A stretch of DNA of 10,556 bases from JALYOC01 sp036675345 (GTDB lineage Bacteria; Myxococcota; Myxococcia; Myxococcales; Myxococcaceae), in assembly GCA_036675345.1 (NCBI GenBank), contig JAKFFE010000027.1, positions 1-10,556 of the forward strand, read 5' to 3'. Shown in pieces: positions 6,762-10,556 of the stretch; the first letter of the stretch is position 1, and each line of letters starts with the position of its first letter. Under the pieces are notes generated by a model. The model saw nothing but the letters and a program-made list of their open reading frames with translations. It was not told where the DNA came from and did not search any database. The position numbers were made by a program, and so were the translations under genes.

Positions 6762-8021
6762 TCAGGCCAGCGGCAGCATGTCGATCGACCGCCAGGTCTC
6801 CATCATCCAGTCGTGATCCTCGGGATCCTCGGAGGTGATCGCGCACAGCGCCCGGCGGTCTCCGGATTGGCAGAGGGCGATCAGGCTGCAGGCCTCTCCC
6901 CCGGTGCGGACCATCGCCCGGGAGCGGACCCGCTCGCCGCGGTGTTCGACGATCGAGGTGGAGACCGCGCCCTCCGGAACCTGGGGAGCGGCGGTGGAAG
7001 GCTCCAGCGGGGTGAAGCGGATGGTGCGGCGGTGATCGCGTCCCACCCAGGTCTTGTTCGGCAGCAGCGACTCCGCCAGCGAGCCGGGGATGCGCAAGGA
7101 CCAGCCCTGCTCCAGCAGCACCCGCAGCGGGCGTCGGCGGTAGCCGATCTTGGCCTCGGTCTCCTCACGGGCGGCGCGGCGGGAGACCTCCTCCGAGAGG
7201 GTCCCGCCCATCCCCAGGTAGCCCAGCAGATCGCGCCACTCGCTCCAGGGGAAGTCCAGGGAGGGATCGTCCCGGTACGCCGCGGCCAGCCGCACCGCCA
7301 CGTCCCGGAACAGCCGACGCTCCTCCTCCAGCAGTGGCGGACGCCACACCATCTCCGTCCACAGCCGGGTCTTCGCCCGGCCCAGCTGGGTGGCGCCGCG
7401 GGTGCCCTCCTCCCACCAGGGGAAGACGTCCATTCCAGAGCGGGGGTCGGCGTGTACCGCCTCCAGCCAGGAGAGATCGCGGGGGCCCATCGGGGTCAAC
7501 AGCGGGGCCTGGGAGTCGAAGGCGTGTCCAAAGCGCAAGGAGAGGGCCACGTTGCTCTGTCCGGCCCGGTGCAGGGCCAGCGCCTGCCCGGCCGCGTCGG
7601 AGAGCCAGGCCAACATGTTCTGCTCCAGGGCCGAGGCATCGCCGGAGTGGAAGTAGCCGGTGGGATCGCCCACCTGGTTCTCCGCGTCCGGGTCGACCCA
7701 CACGATCTGGAACTCCTCGCCCAGCCGGCGCAGCAGATCGCACAGGTAGCGGTGGTAGCCGGGCCCCACGGTGAAGGTGTTGGCGGCGACCACGAAGCGC
7801 CCCCCACCCGCCGCGGCGAAGGAGACGTCGTCCGCGGCCGGATGCAGGCGCAGGAAGAGGTTGGGGCGCCCCTGGGAGTCCACGTCGAAGCGAGCGCCTT
7901 CCAGCAGCTCCGCGGTCTCGCGCTTGAGCCAGGCCTCCACCCGCCCCAGCCAGGGCGCGGGCAGATCCGGGCTGGAGAGGAGCGCCTCGGAACGACCCGC
8001 CAGTACCAACCTCAAACGCAT
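6762..8021 (-). CDS. conserved-looking protein of unrecognised family, 419 aa
   Basis: I do not recognise this protein. It is a clear gene: high third-position GC, no low complexity, and a unit with the DUF488 gene after it. The start is ATG at 8021 (MRLRLVLAG), with only a G-rich GGGGG seven bases upstream. An open frame continues to 8228 but runs back through the tRNA gene and is not coding. No signal peptide or membrane span is visible, so it is probably cytoplasmic. The N-terminal half has alternating strands and helices (FVVAANTFTVGPGYHRYLCDLL and QIVWVDPDAEN segments) and a long Trp-rich middle (WLEAVHADP, FPWWEEG, MVWRPPLLEEE). The C-terminal part (about 330-419) looks beta-rich, ending EDHDWMMETWRSIDMLPLA. 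The UGA stop is followed by two sense codons and the in-frame DUF488 start. Function is unknown; the pairing suggests a shared one. Confidence 0.82.
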   Translation of the reverse strand: MRLRLVLAGRSEALLSSPDLPAPWLGRVEAWLKRETAELLEGARFDVDSQGRPNLFLRLHPAADDVSFAAAGGGRFVVAANTFTVGPGYHRYLCDLLRRLGEEFQIVWVDPDAENQVGDPTGYFHSGDASALEQNMLAWLSDAAGQALALHRAGQSNVALSLRFGHAFDSQAPLLTPMGPRDLSWLEAVHADPRSGMDVFPWWEEGTRGATQLGRAKTRLWTEMVWRPPLLEEERRLFRDVAVRLAAAYRDDPSLDFPWSEWRDLLGYLGMGGTLSEEVSRRAAREETEAKIGYRRRPLRVLLEQGWSLRIPGSLAESLLPNKTWVGRDHRRTIRFTPLEPSTAAPQVPEGAVSTSIVEHRGERVRSRAMVRTGGEACSLIALCQSGDRRALCAITSEDPEDHDWMMETWRSIDMLPLA

Positions 8022-8151
8022 GCCATGGCCCCCATCACTTCCAGGTTGAACCTCTTCACTCCCTTGGCTGTTCCAGCGTAGGTCGCCCCGGGCAACGGCA
8101 GGAAGGCAGACAAGGGCTCCGGCTGCTCGAACGGAGGACGGGCGGAAGCAG

Positions 8152-8247
8152 CGGTAGGGCAGGGGAATCGAACCCCCCGAAGAACGCCTTCGCGCCCCTC
8201 CATCGGTTTTGAAGACCGAGCCGGCCACCAGATCCAGAGGCCCTACC
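8152..8247 (-). tRNA. selC: tRNA-Sec (selenocysteine, anticodon UCA)
   Basis: A 96-nt selenocysteine tRNA, charged with Ser by SerRS, converted by SelA and delivered by SelB to in-frame UGA codons. Seen on the minus strand: an 8-bp acceptor stem (GGTAGGGC at 8240-8247 pairing with GCCCTACC at 8153-8160), discriminator G at 8152, anticodon stem TCGGT/ACCGA with loop CTTCAAA (anticodon TCA), a long variable arm of nine pairs (GAGGGGCGC/GCGTTCTTC with a GAAG loop), and a T arm with loop TTCGATT on a 5-bp stem whose outer pair is G-U. The 8+5 acceptor/T arrangement and the UCA anticodon are diagnostic of bacterial tRNA-Sec. The D stem is about 6 bp with one A-G mismatch. CCA is not encoded. No selA, selB or selD gene is in the window. 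Confidence 0.95.
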
Positions 8248-8254
8248 GTCGCTG

Positions 8255-8283
8255 GTTCTGCCCCCGAGGGACCTTGGAGTCAA
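8255..8283 (-). promoter_or_regulatory. candidate selC promoter
   Basis: On the minus strand TTGACT (8278-8283, five of six to consensus) is followed by a 17-bp spacer and a poor -10, CAGAAC (8255-8260), seven bases before the 5' end of the tRNA. The -35 lies inside a 9-bp hairpin (8278-8286 with 8292-8300, loop TTCGG). Confidence 0.4.
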
Positions 8284-8309
8284 TCCTTCGGGGATTGGCT
8301 GTGAGGGGA

Positions 8310-8333
8310 CCTCAGGGGCGATCGCCTCTGAGG
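8310..8333. repeat. 24-bp near-perfect palindrome
   Basis: CCTCAGGGGC, GATC, GCCTCTGAGG: each arm is ten bases with a single G-T mismatch (a wobble in RNA), centred on GGCGATCGCC. It could be a protein binding site or fold as a ten-pair hairpin. It lies 63 bp upstream of selC and does not overlap a gene. Confidence 0.6.
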
Positions 8334-8404
8334 CCCGCGGACCAGACGAGGCCCGAGGTCAAGGAGGGCATTCGCTCCACTTTCACCCGGGGCCCGAGCG
8401 GGGC

Positions 8405-8460
8405 TGTCAGGCGACAGCAATTTCTGACCCCCGCGCGCCACTAAAACTGACCCCCTCCAG
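8405..8460. mobile_element. possible solitary IS21-like terminus
   Basis: The stretch begins TGTCAG and carries two related subrepeats pointing the same way: CAATTTCTGACCCCC (8420-8434 region) and CCACTAAAACTGACCCCC (8440-8457 region). Multiple short TGACCCC-type repeats behind a TGT tip are typical of IS21-family ends. No transposase or helper ATPase gene and no second end are present, so at most this is a remnant. The exact boundaries are approximate and the family call rests on resemblance only. Confidence 0.35.
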
Positions 8461-8747
8461 GGCCGGTTGGACAGCAGGGCTACAGGGACGACTTCGCCAG
8501 CAGACCCGCCTTCTGGACTTCGGCGCCCTGGCCGGGCGCGGACGCTTGCTGAGCCAGCGCACACCGTGCTGGCGGTCCCCCCAGTGCCGGATCTTGTTTC
8601 CCCACGGGATCCCGATCCCGGAGGACCGAGCGGGGCGCCCGCAAACGAGCCCCGACCGGTCTCGGGGAGAAGTGGCTCATATGATCAACCTGTCCCCGCA
8701 AACCTGCGCCCGAGAGCGCGAAAAGTGGATCCTATGGTCCACTTCTC

Positions 8748-8829
8748 CTCTGGCCCCTCTCCGCACCCATTTCCGGCGCTGGCCTCTGGCCCCTCTCCGC
8801 ACCCAGCTCCGGCGCTGGCCTCTGCACCC
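8748..8829. repeat. 36-bp tandem repeat, about 2.3 copies
   Basis: Units start with CTCTGGCCCCTCTCCGCACC at 8748 and 8784, each ending TCCGGCGCTGGC; a truncated third begins at 8820. The two full copies differ at only two adjacent positions (ATTT versus AGCT region), so the duplication is recent or maintained. Confidence 0.8.
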
Positions 8830-8928
8830 GACCACCCGGCTGGACCTTCCCCACCCTCGGCATTGGCGGAGTCCGGCGTGCTGCTGACCCTGAGCGCCGC
8901 GTCGACGAGGACCATCTCCTGGGGCTGG

Positions 8929-9055
8929 GCGAAGACCGCCGGCTGCGGCGAAGGACTTGGGCGAACTCAGCCGGGTGCGACGAAGGACTTAAGCGAAGAC
9001 CGCCGAGCGGGACGAAGGACTGAGCGAAGGCCGCCGGGCCGGACGCAGGGGCTGG
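8929..9055. repeat. degenerate 32-bp tandem repeat, four copies
   Basis: Four adjoining units at 8929-8960, 8961-8992, 8993-9023 and 9024-9055 share the frame GCGAAGACCGCCG...GACGAAGGACTT. One unit is 31 bp, so the period is not a multiple of three and coding is unlikely. Copies diverge clearly. A related GACGAAGTCC follows at 9059-9068. Confidence 0.75.
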
Positions 9056-9104
9056 GCGGACGAAGTCCTCTGGCTACGAGTTTGTACCGGCAAAACCGCC
9101 TGAG

Positions 9105-9144
9105 CCCCGGACGAAGTAGGCGGGCGGTGAGACTTCGTCCGGGG
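9105..9144. repeat. 13-bp perfect inverted repeat
   Basis: CCCCGGACGAAGT (9105-9117) is exactly complementary to ACTTCGTCCGGGG (9132-9144) around a 14-base loop. It shares the GGACGAAG core with the preceding tandem repeat and lies about 100 bp before the metalloprotease start. It lacks a T-tail. It may be a REP-like element, a terminator-like structure or an operator. Confidence 0.7.
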
Positions 9145-9181
9145 GGGCCCGAACACCGGCATCCGGCCTGCGCAATCGGGC

Positions 9182-9187
9182 AATAAT
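9182..9187 (+). promoter_or_regulatory. candidate -10 box upstream of the metalloprotease
   Basis: AATAAT (five of six to TATAAT) in very GC-rich DNA would place the transcript start at about 9194, exactly at the upstream GTG. A second match, GATAAT, is at 9224-9229, twelve bases or so of leader from ATG 9248. No -35 is evident for either. Confidence 0.3.
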
Positions 9188-9247
9188 CATCCTGTGGCAT
9201 GGAAACCCACCCACGTGAGCGCCGATAATCTGTTCCGCCCGGCACCC

Positions 9248-10165
9248 ATGACCATCGACATCAAGCAGGTCTCGTCCCGTCCTTTGCCCACCGCAGTGAG
9301 GGTGGACTCCCCCTCCACGAATCCCTCCGCGGGTCCCGCTCGGAATTCCGCACTGCAGCGGGACAGCTTTCAGCAGGGGACCTCGCAGGTTGCACGCACC
9401 TCCGGCCCGGTGGTGGCCCCGGACGCGGGAGCGGCTCTGAACCCAGCCGCGTCTGCCGCGCCAGCCGTCCAGACTCCGGAGGTGATTGACGTCTACTTCC
9501 ACGTCATCAACAAAGGGACGGGGGCAAAGAACGGGAATGTCACCCGCGCGCAGATCGACGCGCAGGTGAAGGTGCTCAACGACGCCTACCAGGGGACGGG
9601 CTTCCAGTTCCGGCTGGCGGACGTGGATCGCACCAAGAATGCCAAGTGGTACACCGCCGAGCCGGGGTCCACGGCGGAACTCCAGATGAAGCGCACCCTG
9701 CGCAAGGGCGACTCAGAGGCCCTGAACCTCTACAGCGCCAGCCCTTCGGGCGGGCTGCTGGGGTGGGCCACCTTCCCCAACGACTATCGTGGTGCGCCCA
9801 AGCAGGACGGAGTGGTGCTGCTCAACAGCAGCCTGCCGGGTGGTTCGGGTGCGCCCTACAACGAGGGTGACACCGCCACCCATGAGGTCGGTCACTGGAT
9901 GGGCCTGTTCCACACCTTCGATCAGGCGAAGGGGGCCGGTCTTCCCAAGGGCGACCTGGTGTCCGATACCCCCGCCCACGAGGTGAACTACGGCAAGCCG
10001 CCGGAGAACACCGATACGCTCCCCAAGAAGCCGGGCTTGGATCCGGTCCACAACTACATGAATTACACGGACGACGCCTGGATGTCCGAGTTCACGCCCG
10101 GCCAGGTGACGCGGATGCAGGAGCAGTGGCAGCAGTTCCGCGAGACCGATCAGGCCGCCACGTAG
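9248..10165 (+). CDS. M43-family (pappalysin/cytophagalysin-like) zinc metalloprotease, cysteine-free
   Basis: A metzincin protease of 305 aa from ATG 9248. The zinc site HEVGHWMGLFH (residues 212-222) fits HExxHxxGxxH, with Glu213 as general base, and the Met-turn is NYMNY (Met271). Other family segments are present: VYFHVINKGTG, LLGWATFPNDY, GVVLLNSSLPGG and GDLVSDTPAHE. Known M43 enzymes are secreted, cleave proteins, and are normally disulfide-bonded. This one has no Cys at all: sites where relatives carry Cys read KGAGLPKG, NYGKPPENTDT and DDAWMSEF. There is no signal peptide; the first ~80 residues are a Ser/Pro/Ala-rich disordered tail containing ALQRDSFQQ. The start is uncertain: GTG at 9194 adds 18 residues and lies seven bases after AATAAT (9182-9187), a good -10 match. 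Neither start has a clear ribosome site. The host substrate is unknown. Confidence 0.88.
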   Translation: MTIDIKQVSSRPLPTAVRVDSPSTNPSAGPARNSALQRDSFQQGTSQVARTSGPVVAPDAGAALNPAASAAPAVQTPEVIDVYFHVINKGTGAKNGNVTRAQIDAQVKVLNDAYQGTGFQFRLADVDRTKNAKWYTAEPGSTAELQMKRTLRKGDSEALNLYSASPSGGLLGWATFPNDYRGAPKQDGVVLLNSSLPGGSGAPYNEGDTATHEVGHWMGLFHTFDQAKGAGLPKGDLVSDTPAHEVNYGKPPENTDTLPKKPGLDPVHNYMNYTDDAWMSEFTPGQVTRMQEQWQQFRETDQAAT

Positions 10166-10261
10166 TCAGAGTCTCGCGCCGTGACCGACGACGATGTTGC
10201 CCGGGGCACCCGAAGGTAGGGGCGGCCCTGATGAGTCCGTTTGCTGCGGGCGTTGTGGCAC

Positions 10262-10556
10262 TCAGCCGAGCCAACGCACCCAAAGAGACTTTGGGCCCTT
10301 CGACTTCGAGCTCTTCGACTTCGAGCTCTTCGACTTCGAGCCCTTCGACTTCGAGCCCTTCGACTTCGGGCCCTTCGACCTCGAGCCCTTCGACTGAGGG
10401 CCCTTCAACGTAGCGACCTTGGCAGATGCGCGCTTGGCAGCGGCGACTCTGGCCGCAGCGACCCTGGCCGCAGCGCGCTTGGCCGCAGCGCGCTTGGCCG
10501 CAGCGCGCTTGGCCGCAGCGCGCTTGGCCGCAGCGCGCTTGGCCGCAGCGCGCTTG
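10262..10556 (-). CDS. C-terminal part of a Lys/Ala-rich histone H1-like protein (partial)
   Basis: Read on the minus strand from the right edge, 97 codons run to a TGA at 10262-10264; the N-terminus lies outside the window. The visible part is a tail of pentapeptides: six exact KRAAA units, then RVAAA, RVAAA and KRASA variants, a short KVATLKGPQ-type junction, and about seven KSKGS/KSKSS units, ending PKSLWVRWLG. Such basic Lys/Ala/Ser tails bind DNA without sequence preference and occur in bacterial histone H1-like proteins (AlgP/Hc1-like) and as extensions of HU or topoisomerase I. Which of these it is cannot be decided without the N-terminus. Every unit is 15 bp, so repeat number can change without a frameshift. 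It is convergent with the metalloprotease gene, 96 bp apart. Confidence 0.7.
   Translation of the reverse strand, partial: KRAAAKRAAAKRAAAKRAAAKRAAAKRAAARVAAARVAAAKRASAKVATLKGPQSKGSRSKGPKSKGSKSKGSKSKSSKSKSSKSKGPKSLWVRWLG
10298..10402. repeat. 15-bp tandem repeat (KSKGS coding), seven copies
   Basis: Units of CTTCGACTTCGAGCY on the plus strand in exact 15-bp register at 10298, 10313, 10328, 10343, 10358, 10373 and 10388. The outer copies have drifted. On the minus strand they encode Lys-Ser-Lys-Gly/Ser-Ser. Confidence 0.85.
10422..10556. repeat. 15-bp tandem repeat (KRAAA coding), nine or more copies
   Basis: Six identical units GCCGCAGCGCGCTTG occupy 10467-10556 and continue past the edge; three diverged units (10422-10466) precede them in the same register. 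They encode Lys-Arg-Ala-Ala-Ala on the minus strand. Confidence 0.9.

Larger units (their letters stand above)
8248..9247. other. gene-free, repeat-rich 1-kb interval
   Basis: No credible protein gene lies here. Open frames exist on both strands but are Pro/Arg/Gly-rich, overlap tandem repeats and show no domain. What it does hold, left to right: the selC promoter and hairpin, a 24-bp near-palindrome, a possible IS21-like end, a short inverted repeat AAGTGGA/TCCACTT (8723-8729 and 8738-8744), two tandem repeat arrays (36 and 32 bp units) and a 13-bp inverted repeat. The mixture suggests decayed mobile DNA or an old insertion next to selC. That is inference. Confidence 0.6.

Noticed and set aside
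4870..6846. Minus-strand 658-codon open frame
   Set aside because: It overlaps four supported genes, and its translation is a Pro/Arg/His-rich shadow without domains.
6609..8081. Plus-strand open frame opposite the 419-aa gene
   Set aside because: Composition is Gly/Gln/His/Pro-rich with no motif; the minus strand has normal protein composition and an operon partner.
8022..8228. N-terminal extension of the 419-aa gene
   Set aside because: The extra codons run through the 3' flank and body of selC; the ATG at 8021 is the sensible start.
8929..9055. CRISPR array
   Set aside because: The units adjoin directly with no spacers and are degenerate; no cas gene is nearby.
8467..9186. 239-codon plus-strand open frame
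   Set aside because: It spans both tandem arrays, including a 31/32-bp one that does not preserve frame periodicity, and it is low-complexity Pro/Arg/Gly with no ribosome site.
10126..10413. Plus-strand Ser/Thr/Pro repeat open frame
   Set aside because: The minus strand reads the same repeats as a Lys-rich histone-like tail that continues through both repeat tracts to the window edge, whereas the plus frame stops between them.

Overview
The window looks like a chromosomal segment of a high-GC Gram-negative predatory or gliding bacterium, most likely a myxobacterium (Myxococcota). The pointers are very GC-rich third codon positions, a PilT-type pilus motor next to cyclic-nucleotide-binding and PilZ domains, outer-membrane-type lipoproteins with carboxypeptidase-regulatory repeats, a DUF4124 protein, an M43 metalloprotease of the kind common in myxobacteria, and a Lys/Ala-rich histone H1-like tail. 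This assignment is inference from gene content, not from a database search.

Layout. Positions 134-1741 (minus) hold a two-gene unit: a cyclic-nucleotide-binding-domain protein followed after 24 nt by a PilT-family retraction ATPase. A single-domain PilZ protein (1851-2192, plus) diverges from it, so two second-messenger-type domains flank a pilus motor. Next on the minus strand are a GNAT acetyltransferase (2244-2732), a large lipoprotein with repeated beta-sandwich domains (2841-4250) and a DUF4124/coiled-coil envelope protein (4413-5027). The last diverges from a PhnD-like substrate-binding lipoprotein (5137-6033, plus) that has no transporter genes beside it. A 419-aa protein of unrecognised family (6762-8021) and a DUF488 protein (6129-6755) form a tight minus-strand pair. 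They are in the same reading frame and separated by a single UGA.

At 8152-8247 (minus) lies selC, the selenocysteine tRNA (anticodon UCA, 8-bp acceptor stem, long variable arm). To its right is about 1 kb (8248-9247) with no credible gene. It holds a near-perfect palindrome, a possible lone IS21-like end, 36-bp and 32-bp tandem repeats and a 13-bp inverted repeat. Then come a cysteine-free M43-family zinc metalloprotease (9248-10165, plus) and, running off the right edge on the minus strand, the C-terminal part of a histone H1-like protein built from 15-bp repeats (10262-10556).

The genes do not form one pathway. The coherent pieces are the pilus motor with its putative second-messenger neighbours, a run of envelope proteins, and the selC locus with its repeat-rich flank. 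No complete novel multi-gene system is visible. The points most worth checking are the in-frame UGA between two genes close to selC, the Cys-free and signal-less metalloprotease, and the PilT/CNBD/PilZ cluster with a non-canonical cyclic-nucleotide pocket.
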